From Adiantum capillus-veneris (taxonomy: Eukaryota > Streptophyta > Polypodiopsida > Polypodiales > Pteridaceae), in assembly GCA_014529385.2 (NCBI GenBank), contig CM043944.1, forward strand, positions 59,262,268-59,326,267: DNA of 64,000 nucleotides, written 5' to 3'. The notes under the pieces are model-generated. The model was not told where the DNA came from. It worked only from the letters and a program-made list of their open reading frames with translations, and made no database searches. Positions 20,227-31,586 of this stretch are shown piece by piece (position 1 is the first letter of the stretch; each line of letters opens with the position of its first letter). The position numbers and the translations under genes were made by a program.

Positions 20227-20976
20227 TCACTTATCAAAAGCAGGTGAATTTACAAGTGGTACAGTACGACCAAACTTATTAGCATCTATATACATGCTCT
20301 TTTTCCTGTAGGTGAAGTAGATTCTCCTTTCAGGGAACTTTATGTTGACAGCCATGCGGTTGAACCATAGTCTCCCTAGGATAGCATCCTCATGTTGGAG
20401 AGGGGAGATGAAGAAATCTTCTTTGTCGACATAGCTTTGGACATGAAGCCTCAACTTTCCAATTAAGGGCATGACGGAGGCTTGTTGTCCCTTGAAAGCT
20501 CCATCATCAGTGACCATATCTCCCATCTTGAAAGCTTGTATGCCCATCTCGGTGGCCAAATCCTTTGATATAAAGTTGTGAGTAGAGCCAGGGTCAAAGA
20601 AAATAAGGGCATCATGCTCCCTCACCTTTCCCCAAGCAGAGACTAGGGATGAGCTTTGGCAATGAGTATCCTCTTTTGGAGCTTCAACCATGGAAGCTCT
20701 AGGAGTGTCACTGCATACATTTCTTTTAGGAAAAGAACGATAACCATGTCCTTTCTCCCCACACTTAAAGCATTTATGGTCTTTACGAAAGGCCTCTAAT
20801 TCTTTGGGAGAGAGATTATTTTTACCTTTGTAAGCTCCTTTCTCATTAGCCTTGTTGGTGTTGGTGTTGGTGTTGGTGTTGGTGTTGGTGTTGCCTTGTG
20901 AAGAGTTTTGAGCATTGCTCTTCTTTTTAGCTTCATTTCGATCCTTGTTTTCCATAGGCTTGAAATTTCTTCTCAC
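20227..20976 (-). pseudogene. D zinc knuckle and protease
   Basis: 249 codons. A short NTNT-type run (GTTGGTGTTG repeats in DNA, about 20,855-20,892) precedes the knuckle CFKCGEKGHGYRSFPKRNVC, where the last Cys position of CCHC appears shifted or mutated (usual C-x2-C-x4-H-x4-C; here Phe-Pro at the expected place). The protease has LIFFDPGSTHNFISKDLATE: D-P-G-S instead of D-S/T-G-S, then EDAILGRLWFNRMAVNIKFP near the C-terminus. Probably weakened or inactive. Confidence 0.8.
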
Positions 20977-20981
20977 CCTTG

Positions 20982-21335
20982 TTAGAAATTGATCCTTGAA
21001 GCAACCATAGTGTGGTGGATGACTTCGGTGATAGTGCTAGGCCATTGTGGGTTGACATACTCAGCCATTTCTTCAGGTAATCTCGCACAAAATTGTTGCT
21101 TTTTTTTGGCGAAGTCTATCCTTTGAAAGACTGTAGTTTTGAGATGTAAATCCCAAAACTTGTCTACATATTTACGGATAGACTCATTAAAGAGTAGCTT
21201 CAAACTTCGCCATTGGGTGAGCACTTTGTCCTTGGCATCACTCGCAAGGAATTACTTCATTATGGAAACTCGTAGAGTTTTCCAAGTTGTTGGGGCTTCG
21301 CCATTCCCACGGAGACTAGCCCACCTGTGAGACGG
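20982..21335 (-). pseudogene. D gag, C-terminal portion of capsid region
   Basis: From 21,335 downward the minus strand reads RWASLRGNGEAPTTWKTLRV then SIMK, a TAA, FLASDAKDKVLTQWRSLKLL, KYVDKFWDLHLKT and LPEEMAEYVNPQWPSTITEV, the usual retrotransposon gag pattern. It continues the gag N-terminus that ends at 40,726 (CHVAMNFQKST). One internal stop and a frameshift toward the next segment. This joining is the main evidence for the nested insertion. Confidence 0.82.
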
Positions 21336-22398
21336 TGTCAGGAGTTTTTTGGAGCAAGGGATTGCACATATGTACATATACATGCATGGTGCATCAAATA
21401 AATAATTGCCCATTTTTCAAAGCCAGGTGGTTACGTGGGGCCCACATGTGTACAGGTAGGACAGGATGTACATAGTGCATCAATTTTCACTATTACCAGT
21501 ACCAGTGTGTTTTTTCTACAATAATGAGGAGTTGGTAGCGCTTAAAACTTCTCGAGGAAGCTATCCGCGGGCCGATGAAATGAGGTAAGCAGGTGCGTCA
21601 GATGGCATCTAGTGGCGTCAGGAGGCCGAACAGGGTCAATACTTGCACGTGGATGAGTACGGACACAACGTGGGTGTTTCCTTGTGATAATTATGCAGAA
21701 AGGTCTTCATGAGGACCACTTTTTGGGGCCACTTCACGTGGTGGTGAGATGCATTATTGGAAAAAAGCTGAGTGCCAGGTGTGCAAATGATGCAAAAAGG
21801 TGAAAACTATGCACTGCGAGGTCAGTTTTTGGCCTGTTCGGGGTCCGTTTGAGATCATCTAAAAGGCCAAGGGTGCCCAATTAATAAATCTAAGTGTGGG
21901 AACTGAAAAAATAGAGAGAAGACCAGAAAAAACGTGGAGAAGAGAGGAGGAACAGACGCAATTGTGTTTTTGGGGTTTTTGGAGCCTATTTTGGCCGTAA
22001 ACTGCTCATCCGAGGTCGGATTTGAGCACTTTGACATTGTAGACTGGGGTTTTGGGCCGTTCCGGACGCGATGGTGCTATTCATTTTGCCAAATTCCTCA
22101 CTCTTTTTCTGTTGTTTTTCTGTGTAAGTTTCTCCTATGAGCGAAGTTTCTGCTCTAGTTTGTGATTGTATCTGGCTTATTTTACCTATATTGTGTGAGC
22201 TATTTGCCCCATTGGTGTTGGCCCAAGCTCAATTTTATCTAAACATCAGAAATTCTCCTCTTTTGAGCTGAGTTTTTTGGGTGTGTGTGTGTGTGTGTGT
22301 CTGTGTGGAGTGGGCAAGTGGATAGTCTCTCTCCTCTCACTCCAGAGGTGTGTTCCCTGTCTCGGCCAGGTGTGTTGTGTAAGCCGAGTGGTGCCCCA

Positions 22399-22432
<34 letters not shown>

Positions 22433-22494
22433 CTTCCCAAGAGTGTGTGTCGGGTTGTTATAGAGGCGCTGTGTGTGTTTTCATCCCGCTCACA
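21336..22494 (+). repeat. T-family 5' LTR (1,159 bp)
   Basis: TG...CA termini (TGTCAGGAG...CGCTCACA). Near-identical copies lie at 38,207-39,351 (+), 25,646-26,784 (-) and, truncated, 39,983-40,725 (+). Two internal TG microsatellites (near 22,280 and 22,403) vary in length among copies. Small ORFs conserved among the copies reflect shared descent of the LTR, not genes. Confidence 0.9.
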
Positions 22495-22500
22495 TTCTTT

Positions 22501-22517
22501 TGGTGCCCCAACTGAGG
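22501..22517 (+). promoter_or_regulatory. primer binding site of the T element
   Basis: TGGTGCCCCAACTGAGG begins six bases after the LTR end. Its complement ends in CCA and has stem-compatible spacing for a tRNA 3' end. The tRNA was not identified. Confidence 0.7.
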
Positions 22518-23572
22518 ATCTTCTTCGAGTACCTTCTGCTTCGAGCTTCAAGCTTCGAGATTCGGGCTTACAGGCTTCAGGTTGCAGGTTGCAGATTACA
22601 GGTTACAGGTTACAGGTTATAGGGACAGGTAGGGGTACAGGTGATTCACACAGTTACAGGTAGCTGGAGTACAGTGATATACTAGCAGTGATGTCACTTG
22701 CAGTTGTTGGTATGCATCATTTAGCGCCTGCTTGAGCGCATTGTCTACTGGGTTGTACGTTACTTGTGGAAACTTCCATTGTACGTATTTGTGAAGCCAT
22801 ACTTGGTTGTATTTGGCAGTCCCAGCCATTTCTGAGACTTGGTCTGGAAGATCGTCATTTCTGAGACTTGACTATACGCGATTTACATTAGCCTTCGTGT
22901 GAGGGTCGATAGCGTGAGGTTTTTATTGAGCTGGGGGATTCTCAAATGTAGAGATCCTTTCGGTGATACAGGTAGCTGGAGCACCCTTTTCGTGACCTCG
23001 CCATAGGCTATGTATTAGTGATTCCTGTTTGATGCTCGAGTTCTATTGTTGACAATTTATGCATACATATACAGTCTATATTTTGGGTTCCTACTGCTCT
23101 ACTTCTGGGGAAACTCTGCCAAAATTTTTCTGAGTTATGATGGCTGGTTTTTTGGTCTTTTGAGCCATTTATGATGTTATGCTGCTGAAATTTTGGCAAA
23201 ATCAGAGGATAAGTCAGGTGTGCCTTCTTGGGAGCTTCATGGTTGGCTTTAATGGATGATCAAAATGGCCCTCAATTCACTCCATTTCATTTAACTCAAA
23301 GAATCCAGATAAATGTTCATGTGTCCAGGAAGATTTTTTTCCAGCAGCGCATAGTCTTTATGTTCGGGCCAAGAAGATTACGAGAGATCTTGGAATGTCC
23401 TTTGCCTGTTGTAATTCCGATGATCAACTATGAAACCTCATTTGATGTGCGTGTGTTTGTCCTTATCTAAAGTTGAGCTCCATTGAAGTTTCTGGGGATT
23501 GGGTAGTCAAAAGTTTTGGGTTCTTGCACGTGTGTTCAAAGGGGTTCTCAAAGCATTGAAACTTCGGTAGCC
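22518..23572 (+). other. T-element untranslated leader
   Basis: No convincing ORF. Near 22,560-22,665 there is a short degenerate tandem array of GCAGGTT/ACAGGTT units. The region lies between the PBS and the gag ATG at 23,573. Confidence 0.6.
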
Positions 23573-23677
23573 ATGGCTTTCTCTTATCCGGAGTTTCATG
23601 CAAGAAGTGATGAAGATGTGGAAGAATTTTTGAAAAAGATGGAGGTTGCCTGCATTAGCAACCAGATTCATACGTAA
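23573..23677 (+). pseudogene. T-element gag N-terminus, interrupted
   Basis: ATG 23,573 opens MAFSYPEFHARSDEDVEEFL and ends ISNQIHT followed by TAA at 23,675-23,677, where the S repeat begins. The rest of gag resumes at about 32,962 with LKSDARVWFKAFEEEL. A gag of this type would be continuous, so the interruption, with apparent loss of about ten residues, marks the inner insertion. Confidence 0.75.
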
Positions 23678-25048
23678 GTTTGGTGATTCAAATCTTTTGT
23701 GCCTTTACAAAAGTTGTTTGTACACCATGCAATGAGTCAATGGTATGAACCTTGGTCAAATCTGAGCTGAAAGTTAATAATCGTGATTATTAGCTTCAGT
23801 CTTGAAATAAACCAATTTTTGCACTTTTTTCAAGGACAGTCCTTTCATGAGTTGTTTTAAGCCTATGAATCAAGTCAAAATTTAATTTGGCCTAAAATAT
23901 CAAGAAAAAGTAAATAATCTGAGCTTTGGATGATCTTTGGCCAACTCTTGAAATTTTTATCTCAAAGTGTCCTTGAGCTTACCCACTGGTTCATACAACT
24001 TTTAAGCTTACTCTCTAGTCGGATTGAGTGGTTTGGAGTCTTTTCGTGCTATTTCTAGCCGTAGATATGAAATTATGCAAGTTCAAATAACAACTCACAC
24101 TTGATTCTTTCAGAGAGAGCAATGTTGTGAAATCCGCCTTGGATCCTACTTATCCTACTCCTAGGTTCTCATGCAATGGGGTTGTGGAAAGTATCCACAA
24201 ACACTCGTTTTTTTGTCTTTTATGGTTTTCTGAGCATTGATCTTAAGACTTGTCTCGCCTATCAATTATTCTCAAAATCCTAATCTAGTTTCACAATCCT
24301 ACAATCATAAAGGCACTCAACAAGTACGATTACTTCCAAACTACCTCTACACAGTAAAAGACGACAATCTTAAGCTATGCAATTTCTAAAAGAAAGTTTT
24401 TAACTCTAGGAGATCCTAGAGGAAGTTAAAGGATAACTTTACAAAACACTTGTGTTTTTCCCTAGTTTAGGTCTCTTCGATCCCGGCAGCGACACCAAAT
24501 GTGGGACGCGTGTCTAACCTTACTATCCTATCTTATTGCAGTTTTAACGAGAACCACGATTAAATTGTCAATCCATGGGATGAAACTGACTCAACTAGTG
24601 CATAGAGGCTACAAGAGGTTGTCAATCTCTCAAAAAACAACTAACAACTCGCATCTAACTCAAGCTACACTTAAGTGACTGAAATCACCAAAAGCCAATC
24701 GCTCATCAGCAAACAAATCACATCCGTTACAGCATCAAATGACATCCAAACGTAATGAAACTTCTAGGACAAGTTTATAAGACCTAAACACACATGCTTA
24801 TGGTCTCAAACCCCACTTTAGGTCAAGTTCCAAAATCTCGATTATTAACAGCAGTGGATTTTTGACCTAGTCGTTTTCGATCCAGAATGCTCCTAAATAC
24901 TTAGCAATGACGCCCCAATACCCTACCTATGCGTAGTTTTTTTATTTTGAAGTGTAAATTCATACTTATGATGAAATTAGGCCGCGGGTCGGTGACGCCA
25001 AAAGCTACAAAATACTGTGATGTGTTTACGTCAATGCGTAGAGCTCTT
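23678..25048 (-). repeat. S repeat, left copy (1.37 kb), LTR end plus PBS plus leader
   Basis: Nearly identical to 31,587-32,959 in the same orientation. Read on the minus strand it contains an LTR-like end CGTCCCACA, two bases, a PBS-like TGGTGTCGCTGCCGGGAT (24,498-24,481) and a leader-like stretch carrying TAATAATCGTGATTATTA (plus-strand 23,775-23,792). So S straddles an LTR/internal boundary of a gypsy element other than T. Confidence 0.82.
24481..24498 (-). promoter_or_regulatory. PBS-like site in left S repeat
   Basis: TGGTGTCGCTGCCGGGAT on the minus strand, two bases after an LTR-type CCCACA end. It resembles plant tRNA-Asp-type PBS sequences (TGGCGCCGTTGCCGGGG) with a few differences. 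The identical site is at 32,391-32,408. Confidence 0.6.
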
Positions 25049-25645
25049 ACCTGCGGTTACAATGCAACAAACATGACTGCAATGTGACAACCGGGGAGGG
25101 AGTAGGAAGCGCGAGAAGAAGAGAAGTGAGCGTCATTAGCTCATGCTTTGTATTTCATTATCCAAAACTTAACTATAACTTACAAAAATTCGATTTTATA
25201 CCTTAGCCAAGGTTTTTGGTGGTCAAAAATAATTATATGGGAGATCTAACTAAAGATAAGCAATGACAGGTTGATAAAATCTGGAAGCTTGTAGCCCCGG
25301 CTCATCAATTACAAGGTTTATCCAAAAAATAGGAGTTACAATATTCACGATTTATCAAAATAATAAGTGTTTTTACAATGAGAGCTCCAAAAAATGGTAT
25401 CCGTGGTGTCTGTGTTAGCTTGCTGCTAACAAGAAGTAACCACAACTCAACGTACATGAGAAATCACGCACAAACAGGCCCCAGAAAACTACTACATACA
25501 GTAAAACAATCCATGTGGGGATATTTGCTCTCAAAAGAGCTCAATAGCACTGTGTGTGCTCAAGAAAGTATGCACCATGTCAATGCATGACCATCTGTAG
25601 AGAAATTGGTGCCAGAATGACTGTTAAGCATGCCTGTGAAGACGT
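25049..25645 (-). repeat. F segment, copy next to inverted T copy A
   Basis: Reverse complement of 39,352-39,949. In F orientation it starts directly after the T LTR end (ACGTCTTCACAGG) and holds a TATA-like GGTATAAAAT (complement near 25,193-25,201). It ends ACCGCAGGTAAGAGC, with a donor-like AG/GTAAG, leading into S. With the adjoining part of S down to 24,501 it could form one LTR of about 1.15 kb, but a TG start was not seen. Confidence 0.65.
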
Positions 25646-26784
25646 TGTGAGCGGGATGAAAACACACACAGCGCCTCTATAACGACCCGACACACACTCT
25701 TGGGAAGATACACACACACACTATGGGGCACCACTCGGCTTACACAACACACCTGGCCAAGACAGGGAACACACCTCTGGAGTGAGAGGAGAGAGACTAT
25801 CCACTTGCCCACTCCACACACACACACACACACACACACCCCAAAAACTCAGCTCAAAAGAGAAGAATTTCTGATGTTTAGATACAATTGAGCTTGGGCC
25901 AACACCAATGGGGCAAATAGCTCACACAATATAGGTAAAATAAGCCAGATACAATCACAAACTAGAGCAGAAACTTCGCTCATAGGAGAAACTTACACAG
26001 AAAAACAACAGAAAAAGAGTGAGGAATTTGGCAAAATGAATAGCACCATCGCGTCCGGAACGGCCCAAAACCCCAGTCTACAATGTCAAAGTGCTCAAAT
26101 CCGACCTCGGATGAGCAGTTTACGGCCAAAATAGGCTCCAAAAACCCCAAAAACACAATTGCGTCTGTTCCTCCTCTCTTCTCCACGTTTTTTCTGGTCT
26201 TCTCTCTGTTTTTTCAGTTCCCACACTTAGATTTATTAATTGGGCACCCTTGGCCTTTTAGATGATCTCAAACGGACCCCGAACAGGCCAAAAACTGACC
26301 TCGCAGTGCATAGTTTTCACCTTTTTGCATCATTTGCACACCTGGCACTCAGCTTTTTTCCAATAATGCATCTCACCACCACGTGAAGTGGCCCCAAAAA
26401 GTGGTCCTCATGAAGACCTTTCTGCATAATTATCACAAGAAAACACCCACGTTGTGTCCGTACTCATCCACGTGCAAGTACTGACCCCGTTCGGCCTCCT
26501 GACGCCACTAGATGCCATCTGACGCACCTGCTTACCTCATGTCATCGACCCGCGGATAGCTTCCTCGAGAAGTTTTAAGCGCTACCAACTCCTCATTATT
26601 GTAGAAAAAACACACTGGTACTGGTAATAGTGAAAATTGATGCACTATGTACATCCTGTCCTACCTGTACACATGTGGGCCCCATGTAACCACCTGGCTC
26701 TGAAAAATGGGCAATTATTTATTTGATGCACCATGCATGTATATGTACATATGCGCAATCCCTTGCTCCAAAAAACTCCTGACA
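25646..26784 (-). repeat. T-family LTR, 3' LTR of inverted copy A (1,139 bp)
   Basis: Minus-strand TGTCAGGAG at 26,784 to CTCACA at 25,646. It follows the copy-A pol stop by about 28 bases with a purine-rich GGGGATGGGCAAAT just before it, as in copy B. Confidence 0.9.
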
Positions 26785-26812
26785 TAATTTGCCCATCCCC
26801 TGGCCTGCTAGA

Positions 26813-28786
26813 TCATTCATGATCAGCAGTAGCAAAGAGAGATATGAGACTCACTGCATCACAGGTCTCCTCATCCCTCACCAACACTGCTTGATCCATA
26901 GACAGCTCATCTTGCTCCACCATCATCAATCTAGCATGATACAATTTAAGACGCAATCCATTTACCCTTGACTTATGTAGAACACCATCTAGGTTAGCCA
27001 GTTGATATGTGCCATTTGGAAAACACTCCACTACCTTGAAAGGGCCTTCCCACTTAATTTGAAACTTCTTTTGGAAGGTGTTGTCCAGCTTACTGTTGTA
27101 GCGCAAAACCAAGTCATGTTTCTTGATACCCTTACTTTTGACATGTTCAGTTATCTTTGCCAAAGCCTTATCCTGCATCTGCCCATAATGCTCCAATGCG
27201 CTCATCCTATCCAACTGGACCTCTTGTAACTGCAAGAGCCTCTCTTTGAATGCATCACTAGGTGGCCCAAGCAACTTCTCTAACATTTTGACCGCAGGCA
27301 ACTCTACCTCCACAGGCAATAGTGCTTCCTTTCCATACACCAAATGAAATGGAGTAAACCCTGTACCTGTCTTCACCGAAGTACGGTAAGCCCATAATGC
27401 ACTAGGCAATTCCAAATCCCAATTCTTTCCTTGGTGCTCTGTCACTTTAGAAAGAATTTGTACCAACTCACCATTGAATCTTTCATTTAAGCCATTACAC
27501 TGCGGGTAATAAGGAGTGGTATGCTGGTGCCTAATCTTCATCTTTGTGCATAAGAAGTCTAGCAGTTTAGCTCTAAATCCTGGCCCCTTATCTGAAATTA
27601 GCTCTAATGGCACCCCAAACTTGCAACATATTTCATCATACAAAAATTTTGCCACATCCTTTGCAGTGATCTGTTTTACTGTTATAGCCTCTGCCCATCT
27701 AAAGAGATAGTCCACTGTCGTCAAGATATAGATTTTGCCCCTGCTTGTGATAGGTAACGGGCCTATTGCATCAATCCCCCACTTTTCAAACACATTAAAC
27801 GCCATAATGGTTTTTCGTAGCTCTAGCTTCAACACTCTCTTCCCAAATGCTTGACACCTATTGCAAGACCTACACCAATGGTGAACATCCTTGTGCAAAC
27901 TAGGCCATACATACCCCTCTTGCAAAATCTTATGCAAGGTGATCTTTAGAGCAAAATGGCCACCACATGCGCCTTCATGATTCTCTTCCAACACTCTGTA
28001 AAGCTCCTCCCGCCAAGGTACAAGTCTCAACACGAGATCAGCCCCTTTCATGTATAAGACATCACCAATCAATTTGTACCTGTATGCTCTACGCACAAAG
28101 CTATACTTCTTAGACTTCTGAATCTCCTTTGGAATGATTCCTGTTAGCAAAAACTCCTCTTCTTGAGCCAAAATTTCCCGGCCATGATAAAGAGGTAAAG
28201 TGGTTCTCAACACAAATAGCTCCCCAATCATGCCTTGAGCTGCTTCATGTGCCTCTCCATTTAGAGCACGTTCAATGTGTCTCATGCTCCATGCTTCAAA
28301 CTTTTTTAACAGGCCTTTAATTCTGAAGCACATTTCCTTCAATGAGGTGTTCTTGCTCTTCCACACACCCAGCACTTGCTTCACCACTAACAAGGCATCA
28401 CCTTTTATGCTCAACCTTCGAGCCCCATGCTTCAAACAAATGTGTAATCCGGCTTCCAGAGTAGCATATTCAGCCTCATTGTTACTATGAGCATCCAATT
28501 TGAACCCTCTCTTGCATACTAGCTTCCCCTCTGGATCATAAAGTGCTATACCCCCTGAAGCTGCATCATGGCTCTTTCTATATGAACCATCGAAGAACAA
28601 CACATGTGCATTGCTTATCTGTGGCACTTCTTCAACTACCTTTCTCACCACCTCTTCCTTAACAATAAGGGGATTCTCCTTGTAGGTCAACAAATCAGCT
28701 AGGGTAGCCCTTGTACTATCTTCCACAAGAAAAGAGAACTCAAACTCTTGCAGCTCAATTACCCATTTCTTCACCACATTTGACAT
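26813..28786 (-). pseudogene. copy A second RNase H and integrase
   Basis: 657 codons, intact as an ORF. The N-terminal third carries an archaeal-type RNase H (VLFFDGSYRKSHDAASGG, NNEAEYATLEAG, SIKGDALLVVKQ). It is followed by the zinc module GGHFALKITLHKILQEGYVW / CRSCNRCQ and the integrase core WGIDAIGP, ISDKGPGF, NGLNERFNGEL with D-35-E spacing. The C-terminal KWEGPFKVVECFPNGTYQL is GPF/Y-like. No chromodomain. Marked pseudogene because the upstream pol of copy A is broken. Confidence 0.9.
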
Positions 28787-28804
28787 GTTAGTACCATTAA
28801 TTAA

Positions 28805-29686
28805 CTATGGCCAAAAGGCATACCTCGTCAAGAAAACAAAAGGCCGTGGTAGCAAGTAATGACGAAATCGTCGACAAGCAAATATTACACTGGCCATCAC
28901 TAACTCTACTTCCGAGAACTTTCTCTCCGCTACCAACTTCACTCGGCTTGCACAATACACTGGCCTCATATAATGGCTGACCTTCCCCTTTTGCAATAGC
29001 ATGGCTCCAATGGCATCATCCCCTACTGAGGGATTTACATAAAAAACTTTCTCCCAATCAGGAGCCTGCATGGCTGACAAACCCCCTAACACCTCTTTCA
29101 CCTCTTGAAACACTTCTTCACACTTGTCATCCCATTGCAATGGATCATGCTTTGCCACTTGTTGTAATGGATAAAGAATCTGAGAAGACAATGGAATAAA
29201 CCTTGCCCTGTTCTTCACTTTTTGTATAAAGGTTGCCAATTGCTTCGTACTCGTAGGTGATGGAAGAAGAATAATAGACTTAACCTTATCTGGATCAGCC
29301 TCAATGCCATTTTCTGACACCATATGGCCCAATAACTTCACCCTTGGCTGTGCTAGATGACATTTCTTTGGATTTAGTTGTCCTCCACATTCATCATATC
29401 GAGCCAATACCATCTGCAGCTTCTCATGGTGTTCAGCCCTACTGCTATAGACACAGAAGTCATCCATAAAAGCTTTAACACAACTACCAATGAATGGTTC
29501 CAACACCCAATTTGCTCTCTCTTGATAGAAGGAAGGTCCATTTGACAACCCAAATGGCAAAACTGTGTAGCAATAGCAGCCCCATGGCGTAATAAAAGTT
29601 GTCTTTGTGCGGTCTTTAAGAGAAATCTTCAATTGAAAATAGCCTGAAAAACCATCACACACACTGTACCTCTCATAACCTGCCAC
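28805..29686 (-). pseudogene. copy A RT and first RNase H, ending at TAG
   Basis: AGYERYSVCDGFSGYFQLKI, LPFGLSNGPSFYQERANW, catalytic FMDDFCVYSS, LGHMVSENGIEADPDK. The classical RNase H start is FYVNPSVGDDAIGAMLLQ, with Asn where the first catalytic Asp is expected. The frame ends at TAG after TRYAFWP, 18 bases before the next ORF in the same frame. An upstream TAA (GATTAA for GATTCA near 29,688) also interrupts RT. Confidence 0.88.
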
Positions 29687-29753
29687 TTAATCCAAGATCT
29701 CATCGATGAATGGAAGAGGATATGGGTTCTTCTTAGTGGCTTCATTTAAGGGT

Positions 29754-31548
29754 TTAAAAATCCACACAAATTATCCACTTCCCATCCTTCTTTGGACTGA
29801 CTACAACTGGACTCACCCATTCTGTGGTCTCCATTGGAACTATGAACCCTATCTTCAATAACTTGTCCACCTCTACCCGCAAGGCTTCCATTTGCTCTTG
29901 ACCCATCCTTCTTAGCCGTTGCCGCACTCGCTTAGCACCTTCTTTCAGCTCTATATGCATCTCTTCACCCTCGAACCCTCTGATCTCTTCATATGAAGTA
30001 ATGAACAAATCAGGAAAACTATCCAGCATATGCAAATATATATCCTTCTCCATAGCTGAGAGGTCTCCACTGATCATTTGTGTCATCAATTCCTGCTTCT
30101 TTGACAACTCAACCTTGGTTTGCATCAGCCCTTCAATCACTTCATAAGGCCCTTCACTTTCATCTTCAACCTCATTCGCAAATGCAACTAAACCAAACTC
30201 CTGGATTTCTTTGTCCATCAAAAGAAATGCAACATCAGCATCCTCATCACTGCTGGTAGTACTATCACTGTCCTCATCTGTCACCGTGGAAGAGTCTTCA
30301 TCACTAGACTCATCCTCATCTTCATAAAGCTCCTCTAATCGTTTCCTTGTGTCCATATCATAAAGCTTCTTGGTACCTGTCTTTCCATAGAGGCTAATCG
30401 TACCATGTTGCCAATCTTGAACAGCTCCCACTGCACGTAACCATGGTCTGCCCAGTATAATAGGATATGCTCCCAACCCTGCTAGCATCACATGAAAATC
30501 AACCACTGCCTTTGCATCATATGTCTCCACTTCTAAACTCTTTACAACACCCAAGCATTTTACTTTTTGATGGTTTGCCAATCTGATCCAAAAACCTGAC
30601 ACCTCAGCCACTGTGAGACCCATCTTCTCAACGCATGAGTGTGTTATGACACATATTTGGGCTCCGCCATCCACATAACCTTGTCCCAAATTTTTCCTTT
30701 TATGCCACACATCTACTATTGGACAAATGTTTGGTAGCTCATCCATTGCCAACACCTTTACTGAACCTCTCTCTGGCTCTTTCTCCATTGGGTTAACCAT
30801 CCTCTTCCACTGTCGCTTTAGCTTAGGCACCATTTCTATAAGCTGCCCAAAAGTAACATCTGCCTTCCTGCTCATCAGATCCTCCTTCAAGTCATAGCTT
30901 AATTCCCCATCCCCTAGTGGAAAATCTGAAACATGAAACTTTCGACGAGCTCTCCTTTTCCTCTTGGCCTTGACATCCTCGCCTTCATGGCTCTTTCCTT
31001 TCTTCTTACTAGGACCTAGGGCACTTCTTCCTTCCTTGTCCTTTGTGGTCCTCTTCCCAATAGGCATCACTAATGTATCCTCTAGCTTTGATGCCTTCTC
31101 CAAGGTGACTACACTTAGCACTTTTGTCTTTCCCTTTTCCTCCTGGGTCAGTCCACTGGTTCCTTCGTCTCCCTTAATTTCGATGCCATAATCATTTGAC
31201 CTAGTTAGCACTTGTCTTGGCAATGGATACATGTCTCCCCCCATCCTTGGTGGCTTATCACATTGCGGGCTGATGTGACCCAACTCTCCACAATTATAAC
31301 ATGTGGGTGTCTGCCTCCAGTACCTACCATTGCTTTGTCCAACACCATTCCTAGGCCTTTCTTCACCTCTTGGCTGATTTTCAAACCTCCCTCGACCTCG
31401 ATTATTTCCCACTTGACCTAGCATGTTTAGGCTGAGATTCTTCATCAAATCTACCACTTGCCTCATGTCTTGCCTTAGCCCATCATCTTGCACCGATGTA
31501 GTGACCACTGCTGGCATAACCTGAGTAGTAAGAGGAACCACTGGTTCA
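29754..31548 (-). pseudogene. copy A gag (C-term), zinc knuckle, protease, RT start
   Basis: Starts within gag (EPVVPLTTQVMPAVVTTSVQ). CCHC knuckle CYNCGELGHISPQC. Protease region GYVDGGAQICVITHSCVEKM with ILGRPWL later; the active site is D-G-G rather than D-S/T-G. Long acidic Asp/Ser/Glu linker (EDEDESSDEDSSTVTDEDSD). RT begins WVSPVVVSPKKDGKWIICVD and stops where an extra T (five T against four in copy B, near 29,758) shifts the frame. Confidence 0.88.
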
Positions 31549-31586
31549 AATCTTTGGTGATTCAAAGATTCAAATCTTTGTCAGAT
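31549..31586. other. filler DNA at the copy A / S junction
   Basis: TTCAAATCTTT occurs at 31,546, 31,569 and 31,597, and TTTGGTGATTCAAA at 31,554 and 31,588, so the junction is made of short copies of the adjoining S end. This resembles templated filler at a repaired break. Confidence 0.6.

Larger units (their letters stand above)
18927..21335 (-). mobile_element. Ty3/gypsy element 'D', 3'-truncated inner part
   Basis: The larger piece of element D: gag (C-terminal part), zinc knuckle, protease, RT and RNase H on the minus strand. It breaks off inside RNase H near 18,927 after LLGTPFILR, so integrase and the 3' LTR are missing. The N-terminal gag, PBS and 5' LTR of the same element lie at 40,726-43.3 kb, on the other side of a 19.4-kb insertion. 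RT and RNase H sequences and the initiator-Met-type PBS suggest a chromovirus-like gypsy, but the diagnostic C-terminus is lost. Confidence 0.88.
25024..31548 (-). mobile_element. inverted T copy A, 5'-truncated (pol, 3' LTR, F)
   Basis: Collinear with 33,445-39,973 in reverse orientation over about 6.5 kb, including the LTR and F. The pol proteins differ at about 22 of 657 positions in the C-terminal ORF, so this is a diverged copy. Similarity starts in the middle of gag at about 31,548, where a short filler with repeated TTCAAATCTTT joins it to the right S repeat. It carries a one-base insertion and a nonsense codon in RT that copy B lacks. Confidence 0.85.

Noticed and set aside
21855-22140. 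Small ORFs of 60-68 codons conserved at 21.9, 26.1, 38.8 and 40.2 kb
   Set aside because: They lie in the four T-family LTR copies and are shared because the LTRs are copies; both strands are open there and no motif is seen.
23228-23470. 80-codon plus-strand ORF in the T leader
   Set aside because: A vague likeness to integrase TPFHL is limited to five residues; it lies in the untranslated leader before gag.
24481-24498. tRNA gene fragment at CCCGGCAGCGACACCA
   Set aside because: Only a 3'-end-like stretch is present, without the rest of a cloverleaf; its place next to an LTR-type end makes a PBS the better explanation.
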